NCBI RefSeq assembly: GCF_902686445.1
Contig: NC_062227.1
Span: 22,808,777 to 22,872,776, forward strand
DNA length: 64,000 nt
Direction of reading: 5' to 3'
Origin: Sciurus carolinensis
Taxonomy: Eukaryota > Chordata > Mammalia > Rodentia > Sciuridae
The notes under the pieces were generated by a model. The model saw only the letters and a list, made by a program, of their open reading frames with translations. It had not been told where the DNA came from and did no database searches. This document shows, one piece after another, positions 13,091 to 22,973 of this stretch. Within the stretch, counting starts at the first letter, position 1. Each line of letters opens with the position of its first letter. Both the position numbers and the translations under genes were made by a program.

Positions 13091-13814
13091 CTGTCAGTGT
13101 AATGAGGTGGAAAACATAAATCTTGCTGCTCACCCTGTGGGCATGGGCTGAGAGCCCAACACAAGACAGAGAAAAGAGCACACTGATTTCTTTTAAAACA
13201 TATTTCGAGATGCAGCAAACAAACCATGCAAGCATAATCCATTAAGGGCAATGTGATACTACAGATCTCTGAAATCTTTTTAAAGGCTAAAAAAAATAGG
13301 TGCAAAATTAAAACATATCCAGAGAAACAAAAAAATTACTCTAGTATTTCCTGAAGGATAGGTGTAGATATAGAAGTCATACATGGAAATATAAGAATAC
13401 TAACCACAACGTAAGGCCACACTCTCGTGTATTAAGACTCAGTGAAGAACGAGGCTAGTTAGTGTCAGGGAGCCCTTCCCAGGTGGGGCAAGGTGGTCAG
13501 CTTGCAGAAGGAATTATCAAAGAAACATTACCATAATTCTAATTCATGTCATTTTTCACCCAGCTTCATACATTTTATGTGACTGATTTAAATTGTCATG
13601 TAGAATGAGCTTAGGCAACTAAAATGACTTATTAAACAAGGAAGCTGGCTGGGAATTACCAGTAATGTAACAAATTTGTATACTGTGAAATTGATGTCTT
13701 TGGAAAGGACATAGGTGGAATATTTGTGTTTAAATCCCTCTCCCCCAGTGAGAAATGCCTGGATCTCAAAAGAGGATCTGGTTCTTCCTCCTTTTACTAA
13801 TACAGAAAAACCCG

Positions 13815-13936
13815 GGGGCTGGGATGGTGGCTCAGCACTTGCCTAGCATGTGTGAGGCACTGGATTTGATTCCCAGCACCACACATAAATAAATGGAAAT
13901 AAATGTTCACTGACAACTAAAAAAAATTTTTTAAAA
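13815..13936 (+). mobile_element. ID-derived SINE, long-tailed sciurid form
   Basis: The head GGGGCTGGGATGGTGGCTCAG is shortened in the A-box region. It is followed by GCACTTGCCTAGCATGTGTG, CAGCACCACACATAAATAAA and the tail ...CACTGACAACTAAAAAAA. Confidence 0.85.
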
Positions 13937-14098
13937 ATGAAAGAAAAAGCCACTGACTTGATGATTTCTGCCCAATACTTCATCAGTCACTGCCAACTTC
14001 AATATGCTTCAGTTATTTTGCATTCAGATCCCAGGAGGAAGTGTATGCTGCAGCAATTTCAGCTAAATCAAAGATAAACTGATTTAGAAAATGACAAG

Positions 14099-14519
14099 TC
14101 AAACTGTGGTATCTATACACAATGGAATATTACTCAGTCATAAAGAAGAATAAATTTATGGCATTTGCAGGTAAATGGATGAAGTTGGAAAATATCATGC
14201 TAAGTGAAATAGGCCAAGCCCAAAAAACCAAAGGCTGAATGTTTTCTCTGATAAGCGCATGACAATATATAACGAGGGGGAATGCCGGGGAGGAAGAGAA
14301 GAATGAAGGAACTTTGGATGGTGTAGAGGAAAAGAGGGTGGGGGACAGAAAGAGAGTACAATGAAACAGACAGTATTACCCTATGTATATATATGATTAC
14401 ATGAATGGTGTGAATCTACATTGTGTACAACTATAGAAATGAAAAGTTGTACCCCATTTGTGTACAATGAATCAAAATGCAGTCTGTAAAAACAAAAAAG
14501 ATTTCAATAAAAAAAAAAA
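14099..14519 (+). mobile_element. 5'-truncated L1 (3' end only)
   Basis: This carries the same 3' end as the 6-10 kb L1 (AATGGAATATTACTCAGTC ... ATCATGCTAAGTGAAAT), with a G-rich 3' UTR tract and an A tail. The duplication AGAAAATGACAAG lies at 14086-14098 and 14520-14532. A typical short L1 insertion. Confidence 0.93.
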
Positions 14520-14532
14520 AGAAAATGACAAG

Positions 14533-15714
14533 CCAGCATCCCAACTTATATTAACGTCTGGCAACATCAAAGAGAGTATGTGTAAATATTATTAATCTTG
14601 CATGGTATTAAATGAAAGAGATGTATTTTTAAGGCACGTTTAAACATGGACAAAGAGTCAAACATTACACCACCTTGTTTCCAAAAGCATCACATTTCTG
14701 GGGGAAAATAAATCTGTTTCCTTCCATCCAGTGTGTGAGCAAGAACCCTCCTGACAGATTCTCCGGTGGGGACAATCTTGTATTCCCCAGCATCTCATCT
14801 CTGCTCCACTGGAGGAGTCACTGAATACTGAATCACTCTAGATGAGCATTAAAGTATATTGGTCAAGAGTATTTACTGTCAAAATCTTTGCCTTAAAAAA
14901 AAAAAATTCCATTTCTATGAAATGCCTGTAATTTCCCATAAAATGTAAAGACACACCCCCTGGAAATAATAGGTCACATATGCCACAGAGGTGATTTGTA
15001 AATCAGTTCGAAAACCAATTAAATCAAAACATATCTGGTATTTTAAAAACTGAGAATTTGCAAATTATATTGTGTGTATATATAAATATATAACAATGAA
15101 TTCCACTAGTATGTATGATTAAAATGAACCAATAAAGAAATTTAAAAATTTTTTTTTGGAAAAGAGATTTTGGCTTTTAGTGAAAAACAACAAAAATTTT
15201 TTTAAAAACTCCAGATACACTCTGAACAATTGTCTATCATACTAGGTATATGGGAAAATGACTTTCAATGGACCAGGAATGAGGGAAAATGCATTTATAA
15301 GCATCTTCATGAAATCTGTGGAATGGAAGATCTTGAAAAGTTTCTAACAAGCAAAAAATGGTAAGTGACAAATATGGCATATTATTTATACTACAACTCC
15401 AAATGTTTCAAAATACTATTTTAAATACTATTTTAAGATATGCAATTAATGGGCTGTTTATAAGGAGTTTCATCCTTAACTTTGTTATGGGACAGAAATA
15501 TAACTATTTTAAGGTAAAGAATGCAAGGGAACATGGATCTGATTGTCCTGAAATTTCACATTGACCATGCCCATAACACCATTAAGGTTTTGTCTTTGCA
15601 GGAGACATTGGGAGAACCAACCTTCAGAAGGGGTATGATGCATTCTTGATTTGGGGGTGCTGAGATGTTACCTAAAGCTACTGTCTACAGCAACACTGTT
15701 GCTTTATTTTTGCT

Positions 15715-15755
<41 letters not shown>

Positions 15756-15841
15756 CTGCTGCCTGGACACTTAGCAAAAACAGGGACAATGGCAGTGATT
15801 GTTAACTCAAGGCAGAACAGAACACGCTTTGGAGTATTAAG
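14533..15841. other. Gene-free stretch with a poly-T tract
   Basis: A/T-rich sequence with a 35-base T run at 15717-15751. Short frames only. No gene was recognised. Confidence 0.35.
15717..15751. repeat. Poly-T tract
   Basis: An uninterrupted T run of 35 bases followed by three GCT units. No SINE body was recognised next to it. Confidence 0.95.
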
Positions 15842-15851
15842 ATTCTTTGAG

Positions 15852-15946
15852 GGCTGGGGATATAGCTCAGTTGGTAGAGTGCTTGCCTTGCAAGCATGAG
15901 GCCCTGGGTTCAATCCCCAGCACCAAAAAAAAAAAAAAAAAAAAAA
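15852..15946 (+). mobile_element. ID SINE
   Basis: A near-consensus ID with a long A tail. The duplication ATTCTTTGAG lies at 15842-15851 and 15947-15956. Confidence 0.95.
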
Positions 15947-15956
15947 ATTCTTTGAG

Positions 15957-16439
15957 GGAAACACATAACTGCAATCAGGTCCCAAAGTGATTCTGATACC
16001 TCACCCCAGGCAGCGACACAGTCAGGGTTAACACCTGGAGTTACACAGGCAGAGCTTTCTGCACTGCTTGATGTGGGAGGAGGTACCTGGTTCCAGTCCT
16101 CTTTATTTCACCATGTAGTACAGCGAAGTCAGTCATAAGATTCTGATCTATGTTCCCAACGACCCTGAATCCCCTAACTGTTCCACCTCCACTACCGTAC
16201 CACCAGATGCAATCAATTCCAACAGTCTCACCACCAGAGCTACCTTCCTCTTGTGTTAATAAAATACTAAGATTGCAGCAATTTGGCCAAGAAAGCAAAA
16301 CTTCTCTGTGAACTTCAGAAGTTACATTTGACGAGCTGCAGTTTACCTCAAGGACACGCAGTCTTTAAATTCCAGATAATAATGAAAATCTGTCTGGCTT
16401 AGGGAATGATATCAGACGCTTCCACGAATAACCCAGATT
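15957..16439. other. Stretch between SINE and CpG island, unrecognised
   Basis: Read on the minus strand it contains an AATAAA (near 16105) followed by a C/T-rich tract, which might be the end of an old LTR. No family was assigned. The part next to the island may be intron copied with the RAB12-like exon. Confidence 0.25.
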
Positions 16440-17035
16440 TCAACGAGAGACCCACCCGCCAGAGGCAAGGCTACCCGGGGTCCTACCGCTGGAGAAAGGC
16501 CCACAGGCGACCCGCCATAGCTCCCTTACCCACGGTGGCCTCGCAGAAGGTGTCGTCCCTGAAACGCTCCATCAGGCCGGTCTTTCCCACCCCGCGGTGG
16601 CCGCTGAGGATGACCTGGCTGTTTCCTCCGACGCATCTGGTCGCCGGACAGCGCCTGGGAACCCGCGCCCAGGCCGCCGTCGCCTGGGCCCGCTTCGGCA
16701 GCGCGGCGCTGGGATGAACGCGAGCTCATGGCTTGCACTCCGCCAGCCCCGCCTCCGGAGCCTCCTCCGCCTCTCTTGAGCGCGGGGCCTCAGTCTAAGC
16801 TCCGCGTCCGCCCACTCGAGCCGCCCCAGCGGCTCCCGGGCTCCGCTCTCCAGCTGCGCCGCCAGTTCGATCCCTGCAGACCGCGCCCAGCTCACCGCCG
16901 CGGGGAGAATAGGAACAGAATCTACGACTCCACAGCAGCGGCAACAGCGTCCCACAAGAAGGGGAGGAAAGGGAGGGGCGGGGCCGCGAGCGAGCACACG
17001 CGCGCCCCCTGCCGTCTGGAGGACTGCAGTCTTAC
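16440..17035 (-). promoter_or_regulatory. Second CpG island, containing RAB12-like exon 1
   Basis: A compact CpG-rich block stands alone in AT-rich, repeat-dense DNA about 21 kb upstream of PTPRM. A GC box (GGGGCGGGG on the plus strand, near 16976) lies upstream of the RAB12-like exon when read on the minus strand. The layout from right to left is GC-box promoter-like DNA, an ATG, a short exon and a GTAAGG donor. This is what a copied gene 5' end would look like. High CpG retention suggests that the copy is young or that it remains unmethylated in the germline. Confidence 0.65.
16530..16729 (-). pseudogene. RAB12 exon 1-like sequence, frame broken, with splice-donor end
   Basis: Read on the minus strand from ATG at 16729, the frame gives an N-terminus with QRRA, then [14 protein letters not shown], then RRRKQ. 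This matches the distinctive N-terminus of the small GTPase RAB12. About 26 bases expected after RRRKQ are missing, which shifts the frame. The next frame continues as [19 protein letters not shown], then [11 protein letters not shown], the RAB12 P-loop and switch I lead. GxxxxGKT is kept, but three residues expected before TVG are missing. The sequence ends GTGG with GTAAGG at 16529, the usual exon 1/intron 1 boundary. No exon 2 sequence follows, so this is not a processed copy. RAB12 regulates recycling-endosome and autophagy traffic. In the ATG frame this copy stops soon after the donor. A functional paralogue with another start is possible but unlikely. Confidence 0.7.
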
Positions 17036-17229
17036 AGCCCCGGGCTGCTCTGATGCCTTCAGGTTTTCTCCTTCCACCCCTTTGGTTCTTTTCCTGCTTC
17101 CTCTGGTTCTCCTGCTCTGTCTTCCCTGTTTCTTTCTGCCGGCTGTTTTGGCTTTTCTGTTTCATCCATCCTCTCTCTTTTCACTCCTTTCCATACTTTT
17201 ACTGGGCACACTCCCAAACACCATGCACT

Positions 17230-17259
17230 GTTTTGTTTTGTTTTGTTTTGTTTTGTTTA
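17230..17259. repeat. (GTTTT)n short tandem repeat
   Basis: Five to six TTTTG units in a row. Confidence 0.95.
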
Positions 17260-17615
17260 CCTCAAGGGCACTCAACCACTGAGCAAATGGTTTAAATACT
17301 TTCTACTAATGTTTCTTTTGAATATGGACACAAATATCCTCAACAAAACAATGGTAAATTGAAACAGGGCACGAAAATAATTACACACCATCACCAAGTG
17401 GGATTTATCCAAAGGATGCAACGTTGGTTCAACATTTGAAAATCAGTGAATACAATATATCAATGGAATTAAAAACAAAAATCATGTGATCATTTCATTA
17501 GGTACAGAAAAGGCATCTGACAAAATCCAGTACCCTTTCATGATAAAAATACTTAACTGGAAAGAAAAGGAAACATTCCTAACATTATAAAGATCATACA
17601 TAAAAAGTCCACCTT

Positions 17616-17700
17616 TTGGGGGGGGGGTGCTAGGGATCAAACCCAGGGCCTTGTGCTTGCAAGGCAAGCACTCTACCTACTGAGCTATCTCCCCAGCCCC
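17616..17700 (-). mobile_element. ID SINE (minus)
   Basis: The reverse complement of the ID consensus, ending ...GAGCTATCTCCCCAGCCCC. A G run at 17618-17627 replaces the T tract of the tail. Imperfect duplication TCCACCTT/TCCCACCTT. Inserted in the old L1. Confidence 0.93.
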
Positions 17701-17927
17701 TCCCACCTTGAACATCATACTTAATATTGAAAGACTGAATGCTTTTCCCCAAGGTCAGGAACAAGCCCAGGATATCTGTTCTCAACTTCTAGCCAGGGCA
17801 ATTAGGCAAGAAAAAGAAATACAAGGCAACCATATTAGAAAGGCAGATGTAAAACCATCTTATATTAACAGATGATATCATCTTGTATATAGAAAATACT
17901 CAGTAATCCACTGCAAAAAACTATTAC

Positions 17928-18058
17928 GGGTCTTGGGTTCTGGCTCAGTGGTAGAGGGGGCTTGCCTAGCCCGTGTGAGGCACTGGGTTCATTCTCAACA
18001 CCACATAGATAAATAAAGGGATTGTGTCCATCTACAACTACATCTACAACTTTAAAAT
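17928..18058 (+). mobile_element. ID-derived SINE, long-tailed form
   Basis: The text is GGCTCAGTGGTAGAGGGGGC, then GTGAGGCACTGGGTTCATTC and CACCACATAGATAAATAAA, with a TCCATCTACAACTACATCTA tail. Inserted in the old L1. Confidence 0.85.
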
Positions 18059-18268
18059 CTATTCCAAACCACAAATGAGTTTTTTGTGGTTGTTGGATAT
18101 ATATCAATTATTGTACAAATGTGTATTGTATTTTTATACACTTGAAATGAACAATATGAAAATGAAATTAAGAAATCAATTCCACTTACAATAGCATTAT
18201 AAAGAATAAAATATTTAGGAATAAGTTTTTAAAAGACAGGCAAAATTTATACTATGAAAACTATAAAA

Positions 18269-19735
18269 TGGGGAACTACCCAGAACGCTTAGAGAGAGTC
18301 AGAGGAGCGGCAGCTGCCGGAGCTGCACACGGTCACAGGTTCCTTCCCACTCCCCCTCTCAGGCCCAGCCTGCTCAATGACTGTAGAAAATGGTGAAAGA
18401 AACCACTTACTATGATGTTATGGGGGCCAAACTCAATGCCACCCAGGAAGAATTGAAAAAGGCTTATGGAAAATTGGCCTTGAAGTACCACCCTGATAAG
18501 AATCCAAATGAACAAGAAAGGTTTAAACAGATTTCTCAAGCTCATGAAGTTCTCTCTGATGCCAAGAAAAGGGAGTTATATGACAAAGGAGGAGAATAGG
18601 CAATTAAGGAGGGTGGAGCAGGTGGTGGTTTTGGCTCCCCCATGGACACCTTTGATATGCTTTTTGGAGGAGGAGGAAGGAGAGAAAGGAGAGGTAAAAC
18701 GTGCATCAGCTCTCAGTAATGTCAGAAGATTTATATAATGGTGCAACAAGAAAACTGCCTCTGCAAAAGAATGTGATTTGTGACAAATGTGATGGCAGTG
18801 GTGGCAAGAAAGGTGCAGTAGGGTGCTGTCCCAACTGCCAGTGTACTGGGATGCAAATAAGAATTCATCACATAGGATCTGGAATGGTTAAGCAAATTCA
18901 GTCTGTGTGCATGGAGTGCCAGGGCCAAGGCATACATATCAGTCCTAAAGACAGATGTAAAAGCTACAATGGAAGGAAAATAGTTTGAGAGAAGAAGATT
19001 CTAGAAGTTCATATTGACAAAGGCATGAAAGATGGACAGAAGATAACATTCCACGGTGAAGGAGACCAAGAGCCAGGACTGGAACCAGGAGATATTATCA
19101 TTGTGTTAGATCAGAAGGACCATGCTACTCTTACTCGAGGAGAAGACCTTTTCATGTGTATGGACAAATAGCTGATGGAAGTATTATGTGTCTTCTAGAA
19201 GCCAATATCCACTCTTGATAATCGAACCATAGTCATCACCTCTCATCCAGGTCAGATTGTCAAGCATGGAGATATAAAGTATGTGCTAAACGAAGGTAAG
19301 CCAATTTATCCTAGACCATATGAAAAGGGTCGCCTAATCATTGAGTTTAAGGTAAACTTTCCTGAAAATGGCTTTCTCTCTCCTGACAAACTCTTTGCTG
19401 GAAAAACTCCTACCTGAGAGGAAGGAAGTAGAAGAGACAGATGAAATGGATCAGGTAGAAATGCTGGACTTTGATCGAAGTCAGGAAAGATGGCACCATT
19501 ATAGTGGAGAAGCATACGAAGATGATGAACTTCATTCCAGAACTGTGTTCAATGTTAAACCTTTTAATGGGGCCAGTGAATAACATTCACTGCAGGCATT
19601 TTATATGCAGTAGTGAATGAGTGAAGGACTATAATAATATGCTCACTACTTGCTATTGATTTTGTCTTAATATTCAATTATAGTAGTGTTTTAAAAGTTA
19701 AATGAAGAATAAGTGCAAATATGAAAGTTAAAAAA
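18269..19735 (+). pseudogene. DNAJA1: Processed pseudogene of DNAJA1 (Hsp40 co-chaperone)
   Basis: The copy is intronless and covers 5' UTR, coding region and 3' UTR of DNAJA1, the type I J-domain co-chaperone of cytosolic Hsp70. The J domain starts at 18390 ([10 protein letters not shown]) and keeps YHPDKNPNE, including the HPD motif. A TAG replaces the Gln codon after KGGE at 18597. Frameshifts follow in the Gly-rich linker. Zinc-finger cysteines are readable ([17 protein letters not shown], at 18785-18930), but some CxxCxGxG repeats have changed. Further stops occur after KIV (near 18985) and in MDK* (near 19168). The C-terminal half reads to the TAA at 19565. Thirteen-base target-site duplications (GAAAACTATAAAA) lie at 18256-18268 and 19736-19748, so it arose by L1-mediated retrotransposition into an older L1. 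Not functional. Confidence 0.95.
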
Positions 19736-20252
19736 GAAAACTATAAAAATCTATTTAAAGAAATTAACAATGATCTAAATAATTCAAAATTTCTTGTTTT
19801 TGAATCACAAGGCTTAAGATTTTTAAGATGGCATGCTCCCCAATTGACATACAAATTTGATATAACCCCAATCAGAATTCTGACTGATATTTTATAGAAA
19901 TTGACAAGCTGATTCTAAAATTCACATAGAAATGCAAAGTACTCAGAATAGCAAAAACTATCTTGAAAAAGAACAAACTAGGAGGACTCATGCTTCCTGA
20001 TTTCATATCTTATTAGAAAGCAACATTCATCAAGCAAGTGTATTCTAACACATAGATCATTGGAATAGCTATAAGAACCAAGAAATAAACACACACACAT
20101 CTATTATCAACTGATTTTCTACAAGGGTGCCAAGACCATCCAATGGAGAAAGAATAGTCTTTTCAGCAAACAGTATTGGGAAAACTGAATATTCACATGA
20201 AAAAGAATGAATTTGGACCCTCACTTTCTACCATGTACAAATATTGATTCAA

Positions 20253-20467
20253 GTCGGGCATAGTGGTACATGACTGTAATCCCAGTAGCTCACAAGACTC
20301 TCAGGAGGTTGAGGCAGGAGGATAGTGAGTTCAAAGCCAGCCTCAGTATCAGTCTCAGTATCAGTGAGGTGCTAAGCAACTCAGTAGACCCGGTCTCTAA
20401 ATAAAATACAAAATAGGGCTGAGGACGTGGCTCAGTGGTTGAGTGCCCTGAGTTCCTTCTCCAGTAC

Positions 20468-20506
<39 letters not shown>
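20253..20506 (+). mobile_element. B1-dID chimeric SINE
   Basis: A 7SL-derived B1 part (TGGTACATGACTGTAATCCC, GAGGTTGAGGCAGGAGGATA) is joined to an ID-like part (GGGCTGAGGACGTGGCTCAG), with an A tail of over 35 bases. Inserted in the old L1. Confidence 0.9.
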
Positions 20507-20508
<2 letters not shown>

Positions 20509-21364
20509 TAAGAGCTAAGATGGTAAAACACCTGGAAGAAAAAGTAGGGGCAAATTTTTATGACTTTGGATTCTCAGATATGACACCAACAGCATGAGCA
20601 ACAAAGGAAAAACAGATCAATTGGATGTCATCAAAAATTAGACATTTGTGCTTCAAAGGACATTATCAAGAAAGTGAAATGACAACCAACAAATGAAGTC
20701 AAACACTTGCAAAGTACATATCTGCATCCAGAATATATGAAGAACTTTGACCATTCATAAAAAGACAACCCAATTTTAAAATGGGTAAAGAATCTGAATA
20801 GACATTTCGTCAAAGGAAGAATCATGGCCAAAAAGCACATAGAAACATGTTCAGCATCACTGTTCAGCAGGAAAAGGCAAATCAAGATTATGAGATACCT
20901 ACTTCATACCCTCTAGGATGACTAGTAACAAAATGTCAGATGGCTAACGGTGACAAGGGTGTGGAGAAAGTGAAACGCTAGTGCACTGCTGGTGAGAGTG
21001 TAAATTGGCACAGCCACTTTGAAAGCAGTCCAGAAGTTCTTTAAACTGTTAAACATTACTCTGTACAACCTAGCAATTTCATTCCTAGGTGCATACCAAA
21101 AAAATTGTCCAAATACAAACTTTTATACAAATGTCTATGTCAGCATTATTCATCATAATCCCAAATTGGAAACAACCCAGTGTCCAACATTTGGACAAAA
21201 GCCTAGAGTGAGTACACACAGTGTGGCAAATCCACACACACTGGGATATTATTGGCCAAAGAACCAACTGACGTACTGTCGTGCTGTGGCCCTATGCTAA
21301 AGGAAAGGACACACAGACACAAAAGATCATGTGTTATATGATTCCATTCACATGAAATGTTCAG

Positions 21365-21803
21365 TGTGGGAAGCCATCCTTAGCAGAATCAGACTAGATT
21401 GAGCCATGGGACACAGAGACCTGGCTTCTAGGAACTGTTGGGAAGCATGTGGTGCTGCATGGGAGTGGTTCCTTCTCTCCTTCTGAAATTTTCCCCCAAG
21501 AGAATGGCTTCCCTAACTCCACCCTATCCTGTCTGTCACAGAAAAAGCTCCTCTCAGTCCTGGCCCCCTTTACCTGTTTATTATAAATAAAGGAGAGTTG
21601 GTGGACTCCATGTTGTTGTAAGAGGTCAGAGCTGGTATGGGCAGACCCATCACACCCTGTCTTTCATAAAAATAGTATTGACTCTTATGTGTTTATTGAG
21701 TAGATAAGTTTTATGGGTAATAGATAGGAAAACCGCCAACATCCTCCTCTGGCAGGTAACCGTTTTCTCCTCCACACGGGACATGGCAGAGAGGACCTCC
21801 GTA
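21365..21803 (+). mobile_element. Solo LTR of an endogenous retrovirus
   Basis: A 439-base block interrupts the L1 text, starts TGTGGGAAGCC, and is bracketed by GTTCAG at 21359-21364 and 21804-21809. It contains a poly(A) signal (AATAAA near 21586) followed by a U5-like tract. A 6-bp duplication and TGTGGGA start suggest an ERV2/ERVK-class LTR. The 3' terminus reads ...CTCCGTA instead of the usual CA, a mutation or slight boundary error. No internal viral genes are present. Confidence 0.72.
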
Positions 21804-22074
21804 GTTCAGAACGTGGAAATCTGCAGAGATAGAGAAGTAGATCAGGGTTGCCTAGGACTGGGTGTTGGATAGAGTGGAATAGAGGGCAGAGAGCTGAAGA
21901 ATAGAGATTGCCTTTCTGAGGTGATCACAATGTTCTAAAACTGACCATATTGATGGTTATACACATCTGCGAATGTTCTAAAAACCATTGAATTATATAT
22001 TTTGAATGAATTAATTATATAGACTTTGAATTACATCTCAACAAAGCCATATTATTTTTAAAAGTCTACCATGA

Positions 22075-22235
22075 TCCTAACACAGCACTAAACACTTTAC
22101 ACAACAACATATTATTTTCATATCCACCTTTTCCACATGTGGAAACACTGAGGTTTACAATGTTTAAGTAGCTATGCCAAGATCACACTGTGATGATGTG
22201 GCAGAGCTGGCACTAGAGTAGGAAAACAAATTCCC
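22075..22235 (+). repeat. MIR SINE fossil
   Basis: The MIR core is readable: CACATGTGGAAACACTGAGG ... TAAGTAGCTATGCCAAGATC ... GATGTGGCAGAGCTGGCACT. Ancient mammalian repeat. Confidence 0.75.
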
Positions 22236-22351
22236 AACTTAGCAGCAACTAATACTTCTTAGATTCTATTTTGTATTAAGCTGATGGCTTTTCCACAAAT
22301 TATGCATTTACTTCTTGAATTACCAGCTGTGATGTAAATAGTACTTTCTCA

Positions 22352-22480
22352 CTGGGGTCGTGGCTCAGTGGTAGAGCACTTGCCTGGCATATGTGAGGCA
22401 CTGGGTTCGATTCTCAGCACCACATATAAATAAGTGAATAAAAATAAAGGTATTTCAATATCTAAATTTTTTAAAAATAT
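22352..22480 (+). mobile_element. ID-derived SINE, long-tailed form
   Basis: GGGGTCGTGGCTCAGTGGTA ... CGATTCTCAGCACCACATAT with an A/T-rich tail. Confidence 0.9.
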
Positions 22481-22762
22481 TACTATCTCCCATTTAGAAG
22501 TAAGGAAACTGATATTCACAGAAACTGTGTATGGTAACATATCAAATGATTCTGGTCACTAAAACTCCTGTGCTTACTCACCTCAACTCAAGCTAAAGTT
22601 CACCTGTTGCACAAAGGTTAACAGAATGTAGCTGAGATCCAAGCACACAGGTACTTTGTGTATAATAGATTAATTGGAAATTTAGTGATACATTAAAGAA
22701 GGAATGCCTTCAAGCTTGGACAAAAAGGTATATGCAACTGAAACAATCTTCTCCTGTATCAC

Positions 22763-22973
22763 TTTTTTTTTTTTTTCCTGTACCAGGGATTGAACCCAGG
22801 GGTACTTAACCACTGAGCCACATTCACAGCCCTTTTTAGGTTTTATTTTGAGACAGGGTTTTGCTAAGTTGCTTAGGGCCATGCTAAGTTGCTGAACTGG
22901 CTTTGAACATGCAATCCTTCTGCCTTGGCCACCCGAGCCTCTGGAATTATAGGCATGAGCATCTGGCTACTTC
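22763..22973 (-). mobile_element. B1-dID SINE (minus)
   Basis: T run, then ID-like part (CCACTGAGCCACATTCACAG reversed), then the B1 body (GAGACAGGGTTTTGCTAAG ... GGAATTATAGGCATGAGCAT). Confidence 0.88.

Larger units (their letters stand above)
17318..22065 (+). mobile_element. Old L1 ORF2/3' remnant, heavily nested
   Basis: Degraded L1 ORF2 sequence resumes after each younger insertion. RT-like text lies at 17370-17560 (GGGATTTATCC, AAAAGGCATCTGACAAAATCC), 17700-18255 and 19749-20250, and C-terminal ORF2 text at 20507-21364 and 21810-22065. Insertions into it, in order, are an ID (minus), a long-tailed ID (plus), the DNAJA1 pseudogene, a B1-dID SINE and a solo LTR. No intact frame is left. 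It is more diverged than the L1s at 6 and 29 kb. Confidence 0.85.

Noticed and set aside
16041..16298. A possible RAB12 downstream exon or LTR on the minus strand
   Set aside because: Translation shows no RAB12 motifs such as WDTAGQE or NKxD. The LTR idea rests only on one AATAAA.
16572..17165. A 197-codon minus-strand frame through the RAB12-like island
   Set aside because: It is out of frame with the recognisable RAB12 text, has low-complexity Arg-rich sequence and no family resemblance.
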